The notes beneath the pieces were generated by a model. That model had not been told where the DNA came from, made no database searches, and saw nothing but the letters and a program-made list of their open reading frames with translations. The translations under genes and the position numbers were made by a program. A stretch of DNA of 53,011 nucleotides from Prorocentrum cordatum. Lineage: Eukaryota > Sar > Dinophyceae > Prorocentrales > Prorocentraceae. The stretch is from contig CAUYUJ010019279.1 in NCBI GenBank assembly GCA_963575745.1, forward strand, positions 130,140 through 183,150, given 5' to 3'. Below, piece after piece: positions 11,104 to 21,666 of this stretch (its first letter is position 1; every line of letters starts with the position of its first letter).

Positions 11104-12297
11104 CTAGAGATCTTGGCCTTCGAGACCATCTTCTGAAACCGCTCTGGGAGCCCTGAGGAGCTGACCTTGAATGCCCAAACGCTTCGGCAATGTTTGCAAC
11201 GCGTAGCAAGCCCCAATGGCTGCCACTGCCCGCTCAAACAGTGGCCAAAACTGTTCGCGTCCGAAACGCATCGCGCATCGGTTGCATTTTTCTGCATCGC
11301 ACCTACGATTCAACATCTCTTGCGCGATAGGGTGCTCGGCCATCGGCGTTTCCAGCAGGGCCTTGCCAGCTGGCGCTGCCCATCCGCCTGCAAGCATCTG
11401 GCGAGCTGGCTCGGGCACCCCTGAACGCGCAGCGCGCTGGGGGCGCCGCGCAGGATGAGGATTGGGCGGGAAGGGGGGGGGGGAGACATCGGGGAGTTCA
11501 GGAGGGATATCTGGTGGTGGCGGCCGTGGGCGTGGAGCTGAGGTCGAGGAGGCTGTGGCGCAGGCCTGCGGAACCAGCGCGGGCCCCGGAATGGGGCGCG
11601 GGCCTGCTGACGCCGCCGCGGCCGACTGGCCGGACTCAGCCGGATGACGAGGCACTGAAACACGGGCCTGCTTCCCCCGAAGACGTCGCGGAGGATGGTC
11701 TGGAGCGTCGGCAGGCGCCCCCCGCGGGGGAGGACGCTGAAACCCATTGAATCCTAGACCTGGCTCAGGTAGATGACGCTTTGCTCGGAGATCAGCTTGT
11801 ATCTTGCGATTGACCGTCAGCTTCCATACTTATACTCGGCGTTCGGGGTCCTGCTTCTCACGATGCATGATGTGCGCCCTGAAGCCTTTCCATGCCCAAT
11901 ATGTGCCACAATTCATGCACAACGAAATCCCTTCCGCCGATACTTGCACGCGGCCCTGCTCAAGCTTGCGGCGAAGAGCCCTGCTCTTAAATCGAGCCCG
12001 CGGACCGTCTGCAGCGCGTCGGTGAAACCACTCATCTTGGCAGCCCTCACGTCGCGCATTACGTCGCCACTTCCTCGTGAGCTTCATCCGGAGCTATATG
12101 TTCTGTGCGGTGTGAGCCCATTCTTCCAATTCTCGCGTGGAAATTCCGTATATGTCATATTGATGTTTCCACTTTGTTCCATAATGCCGAGCGGATCCGA
12201 AGCCATGTGCCTCATATTTTTTGTAATGAAAAGCGGCGGATAAAACAAAACACCGACATAAACAACGGCCGTGGCGTCGCCGACGCGCTGGCTGCAT
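11104..12297 (-). pseudogene. Decayed unrecognised ORF with Cys/His motif and two in-frame stops
   Basis: One minus-strand frame runs from about 12297 to a stop at 11104, broken only by TAG at 12094-12096 and TAA at 11830-11832. After the first stop an ATG at 12087 opens a basic stretch (MKLTRKWRRNARREG), followed by SLCMNCGTYWAWKGF and HIMHREKQ, a C-x2-C-x11-H-x2-H pattern. Beyond the TAA the frame continues through a Pro/Arg-rich linker to CDAEKCNRCAMRFG (C-x4-C-x2-C) and RLGIQGQLL. That three segments share one phase suggests a formerly continuous gene, or readthrough. Family unknown; the finger-like motif is inferred from spacing only. Confidence 0.45.
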
Positions 12298-13375
12298 CTG
12301 GACGCGATGTCGGTAGCACTCGCCGGATGCGTGTTCGGCCGAATGCGGCCCGAAGTCGGGACAAGAACATGCATCGGCAACATCCGGTTGGTGATGTGTG
12401 GTTTGCTGCCCCCGGGCGCCAGGATGGAGATCCTCATCGACAAGACTTTACCAGGATGTGAACTGCGGGCGCGCTTTGGGGTTCGGGCTTGCGCAGAAAC
12501 AAACACCATGTTGAAACAGGTGGCGGCCGTACTGGTGCTGTTGCCCTTGACACGTGCCAAAGGTGGCCAGATAAGCACATTAACGTTCAATGGCCCACTC
12601 GAATGGTGCAACGCGCTAACAAGGACAGCTAGCACTGTCGCACCGTCACGACGCACGGCCCCAGGCCACGGAGGAGCCTCGCACTCATGCCCGGCACGAA
12701 GCTGCGGCCAATGCCTGTGGGGTGCGATTGGTCTGGGAACGTCGTGGCGCTCCCGTGGGGCAGTCGTTCTACATCGCGTCGAAACCTGCAGCTGCCGATG
12801 CCCTGCGCAGGTGGACTTTCGCGGGATCATCGTAGCCTGTGGGCGTCCAGGGCGACTTGCCAAACGGCTTGGGGAACAGCCATACGCACAAGCTGTTCGG
12901 GGAACGGGGGGGTGAAACCAATGAAGAGATTGGGGTGGGGTGCGAATGTGCGTCCACATCGCACTATGAGCAATCCCGCGGATCGTGAACTTGGGTCGCG
13001 CACAGCTCCGGTACCAACCAGAATTGCGGGTGGCAGTTGACGGCGGTCTTTTCCCCTTTGAACATCATACAGAAGGCGGGCCCGATGCGAGCCAAACGGC
13101 AGCGGACCTCTCCTATTCGAGTGGGCAGGAGGAGGATGAGAAGGAGGAGGAGGAGAAGAGGACGGACCAGTGTTATTCTCTGCTGAGAGAAACAATGGGG
13201 GTACCAAAACAATTGGCTCTTAGGGATGAATTTCCGGGTCGGGACCCAGCAAGTTCACGGCAGGATGCCGGCATGGTCTTGGTCGGGTCTGGGTAGAGGG
13301 TCCTGCAAGGTACTTTACATCTTTTTCCGAGCGGGGCGACCAGACTGCGCCCTCCACGGAGCATGTACTACATAT
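12298..13375. other. No gene recognised
   Basis: Open frames exist on both strands but none has recognisable domains. A short block at about 13065-13125 resembles 6446-6500. A GGA-rich patch lies at 13127-13165. Confidence 0.45.
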
Positions 13376-13620
13376 ACAATAATAATATTGTTAATGATAT
13401 AGGGCTATGGGGCTAAAGGGCTTTAAGGTTATAGAGCTGTAGGGCTAGAGGGCTAGAGAGCTAGAGGGCTATATGTCTATGGGGCTGTAAGGGTATAAAG
13501 CTATGGAGCTATGAGGGCTATAGGGTTATAAAGCTATTTGGGCTATAGGGCTAGAGAGCTATAGGGCTATAGGGCTATAAGGCTATCAGGCTCTAGGGTT
13601 ACAAGGCTACAGGGCTACCG
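13376..13620. repeat. Degenerate TATAGGGCTA satellite
   Basis: Short units of about 8-10 bp (AGGGCTATAGGGCTAGAG and variants) run head to tail with many substitutions. Confidence 0.85.
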
Positions 13621-13692
13621 GGCGGGCACTCGGGCACCCCCGGGCACGCCGGGGCACCCGGGCACCCGGGCACCCCTGGGCACCCGGGCGTG
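13621..13692. repeat. GGGCACCC tandem repeat
   Basis: Units of CGGGCACC with variants. It directly abuts the TATAGGGCTA satellite. Confidence 0.85.
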
Positions 13693-13787
13693 CGGCGAAA
13701 ATCGGAGGCGAACCTAACCTAACTATATGAATCCGCTAGGACCCCTACAGAGGCAAGCTCTGATTGGGGAAAGATTTCTCGGCGCGC

Positions 13788-13811
13788 GCGTCGCCCCCAT
13801 GGGGGCGACGC
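13788..13811. repeat. 24-bp perfect palindrome
   Basis: A perfect self-complementary sequence centred on CCCCATGGGG, extending to GCGTCG and CGACGC on the two sides. No neighbouring gene explains it. Confidence 0.85.
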
Positions 13812-14739
13812 ACACAGAGTATTAGTATGCTTGGGTGGCGCCGATGTTATGGTCCTGGTTGGGTCCTTGTGAGACCATGGCAGCATCCTAGAAACACTCT
13901 GCAAGTCGTGGAAAAAATCAGGCGCGACGTGAACGGTACACGCGGAACAGGCTGAACCACGACGGACAACTGATGACCATCCAGTGCAGGGATTATGTGG
14001 TGCAACTTTCTTCGGCAAAATGACTTGTGTTATATGTTCTGTACTGCCGTTCTGGGATTCACCCGCATGTTTCAAAATTAAACGTCGGAAGCGGTCTCGG
14101 AAGCGGCCTCAGAAGCGGTGGCAGTGGACTCAGAAGAGTTGATACATCTGAGGCCACTGCTACCCTGAACCTTGGGGCCACTTGGCCAATGAGCCCATCA
14201 TTGAATCCCGCATGGCCTGTGGAGCGACAATCTGCGGCTGGTGCCGCTTCCCATTCGGCACGTCAGCCTCCAGTGCAAACACCTGCTGCGAGGAGAAGGC
14301 CCCCTTCTGCGCCCCGAACCCAGACTGGAGATCCGCAGGATCTAGATCCGCCACCGTGCTGCCGGCATCCTGGGGCACATCGGTCCTCGCACTCTCCCCG
14401 CTGCGCCCGGCGCCTCATCCTGCTCCTCCTCGTGTCCCCCTCCCCCCTTCCCCTGCATCCCGCCGCTGCCTCTCCTGCGCGCCTGAGGCATGCTGCCTCC
14501 TGCTGCGTTGCCGTGGCTGGTGCTGCCGCAGTTGCGGCGGACGCGTCGGCACGCGCCTCCTCGCCCATCTCCGCACGGCTGCCTCGGAGGTCGTGGCTCG
14601 GAAGCCCCGGAGCTCCAAACACGAGACGTGGCGCGCCGCCCCCCCGGTGTGCTGCGCCGCACTCCTCTCGGGCGGGCAGTGGCACTCCGGGAGCTCCATT
14701 TATCGTCCCCGCTAGGGACTCGCATGATGTCGCTCCGCC
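13812..14739. other. No gene recognised
   Basis: GC-rich with overlapping open frames on both strands (Ala/Arg/Ser/Pro-rich). A short direct repeat of GGAAGCGGTCTC/CAGAAGCGGTGG steps lies near 14090-14125. No domain, start or splice context supports a gene. Confidence 0.4.
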
Positions 14740-15870
14740 AATCTGGGCGAACCCCTCACACGGATCGTGCACACTGGGAAGCTCCACCTGCATAGAGGGC
14801 AGAGCATCCACCCCGACGAAAACCACCCCGACACGCTAAGCCGTTTCGTAAACGCACCCAGAGACGGAATCAAACGGGGCAGGGCTGTTTAGTATACACC
14901 CAAGGCAATTTAAATGCCAATTGTCCAGTCCGGGTGGTCTTTCTTGAGGGTTGTCGGGTCGGGTAAACCGATTGGTTCTGGGATTGCCTGAAAAATCGTC
15001 CCTGGCAATGGCTTTGGGCCGTTTCGCATGACGCCAGGAAACCACTTCCCTGCAAGCTTCCCCAAATCCTTAAACCAATCGGTTTGCCCACACGGCAACC
15101 CTCAAGGTTTTTCCCCCCGTGACTGCAACCCTTCGTGATGGAGAACGGCCTGCAGTCCCCGATCCGGTCCGGCACACTCCTCACGCGGAGCGTGCCCTGC
15201 GAGGAGCTCCATACGAGAGCGCGGTCCCGAGCCCATCTCGCCACCCTCCTCGCGCAGGCCGCGCCCTAGGAAGAGCCCGACCAGCGGCCACACGGGGCAT
15301 TTCGAACACGGCGGCAGGCAAACTCGGGCACACGCCTCACGCGGATCGTGCTCCACAGCCAGCTCCAATTATGGCCCCAGTGGGGAAGATCACGGGCGGT
15401 CCCCTGCCCAGCTCTGCACAAGCTTCTCGCGGACCGGGCCACATGAGGAGTTCCGCCTATGTCTCGGCGGGGAATGCAGATCGTGCCCCATGGAAATCCA
15501 CCTGTATCCCCAATGGGGGTCCTCGCATGAGGCCCCAAACCAGTTTCGGCACACGCTTAAACGAACCCTGCCCCACATTGGGCTCCACCTAAGGAACCAT
15601 CAGAAACATCGTATTTGACTTAACGAATTTTGTCACAGTTCTCCCAGGGATCATTCCCCATAGAGCGCTCGAGCCAAGGCCCCAACAGGGAACGTCGCAT
15701 GCAATGCACGACGCACTTTCGGTAAAGACTTGGACGGATTGCGGCAGCCAAGGAGCTCCACCGTTGGCCCCTGCCGGAGGGGTTCGCACGCGACCCAAAA
15801 CCCAGTGCAGATCACCCCGCATACAACCCCGGCCCCACAGGAGGCTTCACCCATAGTCCCAATGCGGGCG
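14740..15870 (+). repeat. Diverged field of the ~89-bp repeat family
   Basis: Blocks like CACACTCCTCACGCGGAGCG followed by GAGGAGCTCCA recur near 14785, 15205, 15360, 15448, 15585 and 15755, with spacings near 78-90 bp or multiples. They match the GAGCTCCACCGA core of the arrays at 26.2 and 38.2 kb, in the same orientation but more degenerate. A separate foldback sits inside at 14925-15125. Confidence 0.6.
14925..15125. repeat. Foldback (hairpin) element
   Basis: The core arms are 14943-14985 and 15065-15107: CTTGAGGGTTG..TAAACCGATTGGTT against its reverse complement AACCAATCGGTTTG..CAACCCTCAAG. The pairing continues inward past CCTGGC/GACGCCAGG nearly to the centre near 15025, and outward through CAGTC/GACTG. 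The whole unit is therefore one long imperfect hairpin, like a MITE or foldback element. Confidence 0.8.
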
Positions 15871-15934
15871 TCCGCGCGAGGCCCTCAGCTCAAACATGGG
15901 TAGACGCACCTCTAATTAAAACCATCTTGACTGC

Positions 15935-16400
15935 TCATCGATGTTTCGCTGTCACGTTAGCGGGATTGCCGCAGGCAACTGGATAATGACCGCCACCATA
16001 GCAACCGAACAGGTCCAGTACGGTCTGCATCTGCTTCCAGCACGCGTCCTTATTTTGGGCAACGAGCTGCTTCATGCCCTGCAGCATCTTGGAAGCGAGG
16101 CGTCTGTTGATACTTTTGGGCATCATCCTTTTACAGAAGTCGTCGAGCAATTCTTGGATCTCCAATATGCAGTCGATGACGGGTAGGTGGCATTCCTTGA
16201 GGCTGGCGTGGATAATTTGCTGGGCAGCAAAATTGACGCCGTTTCTTTCAAAATATAAGACGCTCTTGCCCCCCCGCAGCATCTCCAACACGTCGTCCAA
16301 AGCCCAACACGTCTTGCTGGGCGGATCTGGATCTGCTTGTCCGTTGGCCTGCACTGGGTTGGGTGCACAGCATTCAAGATGATTGTTCGACAAACCCTTG
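15935..16400 (-). CDS. Hypothetical protein, C-terminal part
   Basis: The last ~145 codons of a minus-strand frame look like a folded helical protein: CWALDDVLEMLRGGKSVLYF, FAAQQIIHASLKECHLPVID, LEIQELLDDFCKRMMP, RRLASKMLQGMKQLVAQNKD, then LDLFGCYGGGHYPVACGNPA before the stop. Hydrophobic spacing fits alpha-helices. The upstream part of the frame runs into CCAAGA satellite, so the 5' end is not defined and an exon border is likely near 16330-16400. I do not recognise the family. Confidence 0.4.
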
Positions 16401-16549
16401 GGGGGTCCCTGGCGTGTGCAATCGATGCTTCTTCCCGCACCCCTCTCCCAAGGGGCCGGTTCCTCCGCTGTGGAAATAAATAGGGGGCCCCGCTGAGCTG
16501 GAAACGGCAAGGTCATCTGATCGAGAGGAGCCCTTTGGCCCTCAGGACG

Positions 16550-16990
16550 GTCCAAGATGGCCTCCAAGACGTCCAAGACGGCCCAAGGAGAGCCCAAGAT
16601 GGCTCCAAGATGCATCCAATACGGCCCAATCTGTACCCAAGACGGCCGAAGGTGCTATGATAGCCGACTCGAGAAGCCCCAGATACGGCCTCAGAGGTCC
16701 TCCAGGAGGATCCGAATGGGCCACAATCACTTACGCACTTTATGCTTTCAATGTGTTCTAATGCTCGCGTTCTCGCCGTTTCGGGCCTCCGACGGCCCAA
16801 ATCGGCCCAGTAGGCTTCCAAGATGGCCCCAAGACGGCTCCAGACGTCCCTAAGGGGGCCCCGAGCAGCTCACTGGGGCCCCCCAAGACGACCCCCGAAG
16901 ACGAAGCGGCTCGTGATAGACCCCCAAAGGCCTCCAAGAGGCCCCGACGAAACCCCAAGAAGAACATCGAGAGTCCCCGAAAAACCTCCT
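16550..16990 (+). repeat. CCAAGAxGGCC satellite, copy 1
   Basis: Degenerate units of about 10-13 bp (CCAAGATGGCTCCAAGACGG and variants). The same satellite recurs at 25860-26110, 46020-46620, 47510-48130, 48330-48560 and 49725-49800, and in the opposite sense at 28.4-28.9 kb. Confidence 0.8.
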
Positions 16991-17559
16991 CGTCTTCCGT
17001 CCTCTGTCTACGCGTCGTCCGTTTCCTCACTTTCCGTCATTCGATCCGTTGACGCGTCCTCCTCGTCCTCCTTGCCGGCGCCCTCCTCCTCCCCCGGCGG
17101 AGACCTGTCCCTCCCCTCCTCTTCTCTCTCCTTCTCCTGCGGCCGCCTCGGGGTAGGGAGGAAGAGCGAAGGCGACGGGGCGAGGTGGAACAGAGGAAAG
17201 GGCACGGTGAGGAGGACGAAAAAACCATGCGGCATGACATTACCTATGGAATGGCGTCGCTGATCCCCGCTCCGTCCCACTGGGTCCTTCTGGTCGAGAC
17301 GATGTGGGTGTTTCCATGGCCCCCCTTTTCAAATCTCCGCGTGCCCGCGGCATGGAAGCATCCGTGGGGTGCTGACCCTCTAAACATCACGGGCACGTCG
17401 ACATGTCCACGGGTCTACAGCCTCACAGCTCGCAACATTGCCCGTGCATGCGAACACACACACACATGTTTAAACACGTTCCTCACATATACATTCATAA
17501 ACATTAAACACATATATACCTATTATAAATGTATACATCCCTGCCTTAAAGAAAGGTCC
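16991..17559. other. CTC-rich patch and CA/TA microsatellites, no gene
   Basis: A CCTCCTCGTCCTCC stretch lies at about 17055-17135 and a CACACACACACATG run at about 17455-17470, followed by TA-rich sequence. No supported gene. Confidence 0.5.
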
Positions 17560-18330
17560 CCCTCAGCGGGTACTGTTTCTTAACAATCGAGTACCGCGGG
17601 CGCGACGGCGCGCGTCAAATGCCTAAGGGGGTGCGGAGACGGGAGGCCACACGCCAGGAAGGCCGAAAACTCACTCACGTTTTCGCTTGTTCCGAAACAG
17701 CGGGCCGCCCTGGATGGGGCCACGCTTAACATTGCGCGATACTACATCTGGAAGAAAAGAAGATAAAAAAGGCAGGGGAAGAGGACGGGGAACGGGCGGT
17801 GCCGAAAAGGCGAGGAAGGACACCGATAGCGAGATAACGCACCAACATGCATACATCCCCGCCTAGACGAGGTGCCCTTTCAATCGGATTGTTTTTTGCC
17901 ACAACCGACCCCCGCGGACGCGACGGCACGCGTCAAATGCCTAAGGGGGTGCGGAGACGGGGGGCCACGCACCAGGAAGCCCGAAAACTCACTCACGATT
18001 TCGCTTGTTCCGAAAAGGCGGGCCGCCCTGGAGGGGACACGCTCAACATTGCACGATACTAAAGATGGAAGAAAAGACAGGAAGGCAGGGGAGGAAAACG
18101 GGGAACGGGTGGTGCCGAAAAGGCGATGGAGGACACCGCTAGCGAGATAACGCACCAACGTGCATACATCCCCGCCTAGAAGAAGTGCCCCCCCTCTCTC
18201 GGCACTGCTTTTAAAAACCCGACTGCCGCGGGCGCGACGGCATGCGCCAAGTGCCTGACAAGGGTGCGGAAACGGGGGGCGACGCACCAGGAAGCCCGAA
18301 AACTCACGCTTTCGCTTGCCACGAGTTGCC
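17560..18330 (+). repeat. ~316-bp tandem repeat, about 2.4 copies
   Basis: GCCTAAGGGGGTGCGGAGAC starts at 17621 and again at 17939; a diverged third copy (GCCTGACAAGGGTGCGGA) starts at 18253. Spacings are 318 and 314 bp. Each full unit also carries CGAAAACTCACTCACG..TTTCGCTTGTTCCGAAA, GTGCCGAAAAGGCGA and TAGCGAGATAACGCACCAAC. The third copy stops at about 18330, next to the recombinase-like sequence. A lone fragment of the unit end is found at about 27595-27625. Confidence 0.85.
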
Positions 18331-18369
18331 AGCAAATCCTCGTGCAGGACCCTGCGGGTAGAGGCCAGC

Positions 18370-19170
18370 AGGTCCCTAAGCACTTCGTTCGGAACTTCCG
18401 TGCCCGAACCACATGTTGGGGCGAAACTTTTGGAATGCTGCGAGGCACGGCGGGCAGGCTCCGCGTAAATAAGGCAGCTCTCCGAGCACATCCGCCCGCC
18501 CCGACTCTGGATACCAGGCAGGCGCACCCCGTTCTTGAAAGCGTCGTGCGACAGGCCACCGTTTCTCATGCCATGAGTGCCCACCTTGCACCCCAGGTGG
18601 CTCGGGGCCTGCGCGCACGCCTTCTCGACGGCGACCAGCGAGAGACCCTTGTGGAGCGGCTGACCTGGCTTCGCGCGATTGAAGGCCGGCTTCAGCAAGG
18701 GCTCGAGCCAGGCGCGATCCTGTCAGGCTGCCACCACACCAGCGTCGAACTGTCCGTTCCTGGCGGGCCTGTCGCGCGTCGGGGGCACGACCGCGATGCT
18801 CCGCTTCCGGATGGATGCGCCATCCAGACATGCACGGGCGGGCAGAGGCCCTCTCTCAGCAGCTCGATCGCCTCCGACGTTCCGAGGCAGCAGTCCCAGG
18901 CACGCAGCGCCAAAAGGCCCACGAGCTAAAGCTTCTCCGATTTGAAATTGTCCACGAACAGGCAGAGCATCTCCTCGCAGGGCGGATCCCTCGACATCTC
19001 TGGCGCTCTCATGGCGAATGCCCGCAGAGTAACCTTAGACAAGGACAGACAGCTCCGAGACTTGATGGGACACTCCAGCGAGAAGGCATCTCCGCGGCGG
19101 GCGTAGCGGGCAGCGCTCACGGCGGCCCCGCCCAGGATGTGGTAAATCCACGTGCCCCGTGAGCTGCTTG
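18370..19170 (-). pseudogene. Tyrosine recombinase/integrase-like fragment
   Basis: Upstream pieces contain MSRDPPCEEMLCLFVDNFKS and CCLGTSEAIELLREGLCPPV, resembling the core start of dinoflagellate tyrosine recombinases. The last piece (18698 downwards) has THGMRNGGLSHD, matching the Hx2R region, then GIQSRGGRMCSES and a candidate catalytic Tyr in CLIYAEPARRAS at codon 18466-18468. At least two frame changes (near 18922 and 18698) break the gene. The N-terminal DNA-binding part is not clear. It would have catalysed strand exchange during element integration. Confidence 0.6.
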
Positions 19171-19599
19171 TCCCACTGGGCCAGGTCGGAGCTGCGAGAC
19201 ACCGCCCTGGCGAAGCGGGCGACTGCAGCGCGGCAAGTGCGGCGGCGCTGCCGCGCGGCGGGCCCCGCGGCCAGACGGCGCAGGAAACCCGGGCCCCCCT
19301 CAGAGCGACGCCGGCGTCGCTGACCTGCGGTTCGACGATCGATCGCGGCCAGGCCTCCGGCGGTCAGCGAGGGCGCCCAGCCCCCGCCGGAGCGGTCGCT
19401 CGCCCCAGCGCCCGCGCGCTGACACCCAGCCGAGCGCGGCCTGCGACGGGGGGATGTCCACGTGGATGACGTGGCGGGAGCTGGCCGAAGCAGCCTGCCA
19501 GCTGCCCCCCCGCAGCGGCTCGACGCGGGGCCCCCCTCCCCCCGCCAGGCGGCCGGCGGGGCGGAATCGCGCAGCGCCCTTGCCAGGCGGCGGCAGAAA

Positions 19600-20150
19600 C
19601 AAAGAAAGCAAGCAGACGCGAGCGAGGTCCTCCAGTGCCAGCGCGAGCTTGTCGACCCAGCGGCTGGGAGGTGGCTGCGCCATGCCGAGCGCGCCCCGGG
19701 CAGAGGGCCCCCGCGCGCTCGAGCCCCTGCGGGTTCCCATCGAGCAAGGTCGGCATCTTCCACGCCGCGCCGAATGGGCGCATGTCCAGCGCCACGCCCA
19801 CAACGCCACCACGCATAGAAAGGCGCGCCAGCGGCGGCCTGCTCTAGAGCCGACTCGAACGAGGGTTCTCGATGACGAACTGGGCGCCAGCATCCAGGCA
19901 GGCCCGCGCCGTCCGACAAGTGAAAATGGCGCGGGCAAAATCCGGCGTCTTGCCGCGTCGCCAGGCAGCGCTCCACCGCGCGCAAGAGGTAGCCGAGCGC
20001 GACGGCCCAGATCGAGCCGCGCAAGATCCACTGCGCGATCGCGTCGGACACCTGCGGCCCGACGAAGTACTCGGCACTGGCGACGTCGACCAGGGGGCCG
20101 CAGCGGAGCCCAGCGCCCAGCGCCCCAGCGGTGAGGCGGCAGCACCCAAG
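19600..20150 (-). pseudogene. Cytosine methyltransferase-like (FAG/ENP) fragment
   Basis: One frame gives EYFVGPQVSDAIAQWILRG and WAVALGYLLRAVERC. Another gives ARACLDAGAQFVIENPRSSR (19844-19910), where IENP sits in the place of the ENP motif of C5-methyltransferase folds. A third gives VALDMRPFGAAWKMPTLLDG with the spacing expected just after it. Three frames are needed, so it is broken. Its position between RNase H-like and recombinase-like sequence supports an MT domain of a DIRS-like element. Confidence 0.45.
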
Positions 20151-20489
20151 AAAGAGCTCGATTCAGTAGACCCGACAACGTTGCCCCAGCTCGCGGCGAC
20201 GGGGCCGTCGAGCAGCGCTGCCCGCTTCCAAGCTGCAGGCCTGGGCAGACGTACGTCGCGGCCCCGCCGTCAGCCACGGCCTCGCAAGTGGCCAGGTCGG
20301 GCTCGGGGGACTGCGCCTCCTCGCCGAACGGCTCGTCAGCGAGACGCCAACGACGCGCGGCAGCCGAGAGGGGCGCGGGCTCCTAGCAGGCGCCGCCAAG
20401 CCCCCCCCCTGGGGAGCGTGGGATCTCCCCACAGGCGAGCAGCGTCTCGGAGCTCGGCAGCTCGGCCCCGAGCGCCGTGCCCTGCGGCT

Positions 20490-21480
20490 CGCCTGCGCAA
20501 CCTAGCGGCGAAGTCCGAGGGGCTGCGGTCGGTGCGGATGCGCCTCCGCGCCCACCGCGCGTCGGCTGCGACCTGCCAGGCGATGCCCCGTCGGAGAAGC
20601 GCGCGCAACTCCCAGGCTCGGGCGCGCCCGCGACCGCACGCAAGGATCTCGGACATGATGGCCACCCGCGTTGCTGCAGTGACCAGCAAGCCCCATGAGC
20701 GCAGCCCTGGCCTCGAGGTTGTGGGCCTTGTCGGGCCGCTCCCAACTCCCAGCTCGGATGCACCTCCAGCGCTGCGGGGGGCCCCACTCGAGACCAAGGA
20801 CACGCGCCAACCCCGCGACCTCCACGACGTCATCCTGCTGCGCCTCGGTCGGGGTAACGACGCCGCGCGGCCCGCGCAGCCGCCCCGTCTCCAGGTCCAC
20901 CTCGCAGACGGCCCAGGCGCTGAACGACCCCTCGCCGGCCCCCAGCTCCGCGTTCCCGTCGGCCAGAGCTCCCACTCCGCAGTCGTCCGCGCGCTCTTCG
21001 TCCAGCTCCCTGAGCCTCCAGCGCTCGCGGTAGGTGGCTGCCGCCCGGGCCCCCCAAGGGGTGGCCACGGCGATGTGAACGGCGCAGGCGCGCGAGCTCG
21101 AGTCGCCACAGTTGACGCGATGGGCGATGGGCCGCCCGAGGTCCGCGCGCCAGAGGAAGGGGTCCTCGGATGACCCTGGTCTCGGCGAGCTCACCGGCGT
21201 CGAGCGCCGTCCGCCCGCCGCGCCTGTCGCCGATGAACGGGCGCAGATACTGCCGACGCGAGAGAAGCCCCCGCCCGGTCGAGAAGCCGCCGACGACGTG
21301 GCCAACGGCGCGAATGACGCACGCAGGGGCCCCACACGTTGAACTCGAGCTCCTGGAGCGTGCCGCAGCCGCTGCGCGCGAGCCGCCCGCGGCGGGAGTG
21401 GCCGCCGGGCCCCTCGATCTGCCTGCCCACCAACTCCAGCTCGGTGCTCGGGTCTACGTTCTCATGGAGTGACGAACCCC
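20490..21480 (-). pseudogene. RT tail and RNase H-like fragment of DIRS-like element
   Basis: The frame around 21430 reads TELELVGRQIEGPGG, like the segment that follows the RT palm. At about 21113-21010 the sequence VNCGDSSSRACAVHIA then TYRERWRLRE fits the first RNase H Asp region of DIRS elements. Near 20700-20730, AHNLEARAALMGL supplies the Glu helix, and at about 20600-20490 a frame ending RTDRSPSDFAARL fits the C-terminal D..N..AD-type motif. Several frameshifts are needed. Confidence 0.5.
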
Positions 21481-21666
21481 ATGGAGTGGAGCCACTCGGC
21501 TAGCGCCCCGTGGAGCGCGGCGGCAGCCTCGAGCGACCCCGGGCGACGTTCCCGTTGCCGACGCCAGGGCCAAAAGCAGGGCTAGGCCGCCAGTCCGCCA
21601 CATTCCGCCACCGGCTCCAAAGACGGCAACTCTGACTGGAATAGGCTGGCCGCTCAGATCCATGGC

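Larger units (their letters stand above)
18340..21660 (-). mobile_element. Decayed DIRS-like tyrosine-recombinase retroelement
   Basis: Minus-strand pieces occur in the order RT tail/RNase H (about 21480-20490), a cytosine-methyltransferase-like domain (about 20150-19600) and a tyrosine recombinase (about 19170-18370). That is the gene order known for DIRS-type elements (RT, RNase H, MT, YR). The frame changes several times and stops are present, so it is not functional as it stands. The RT core that should lie above 21660 is missing; antisense Ala/Lys/Pro-rich sequence lies there instead. The 3' end abuts the 316-bp tandem repeat. Assignment rests on motif order rather than any single strong domain. 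Confidence 0.55.

Noticed and set aside
13376-13620. Considered telomeric repeat (AGGGCTA resembles TTTAGGG)
   Set aside because: Units are GGGCTATA-like and variable, lack the TTTAGGG unit, and are internal.
19872-21173. 433-codon plus-strand frame
   Set aside because: It is antisense to the DIRS-like RNase H and methyltransferase-like pieces, which have recognisable motifs on the minus strand.
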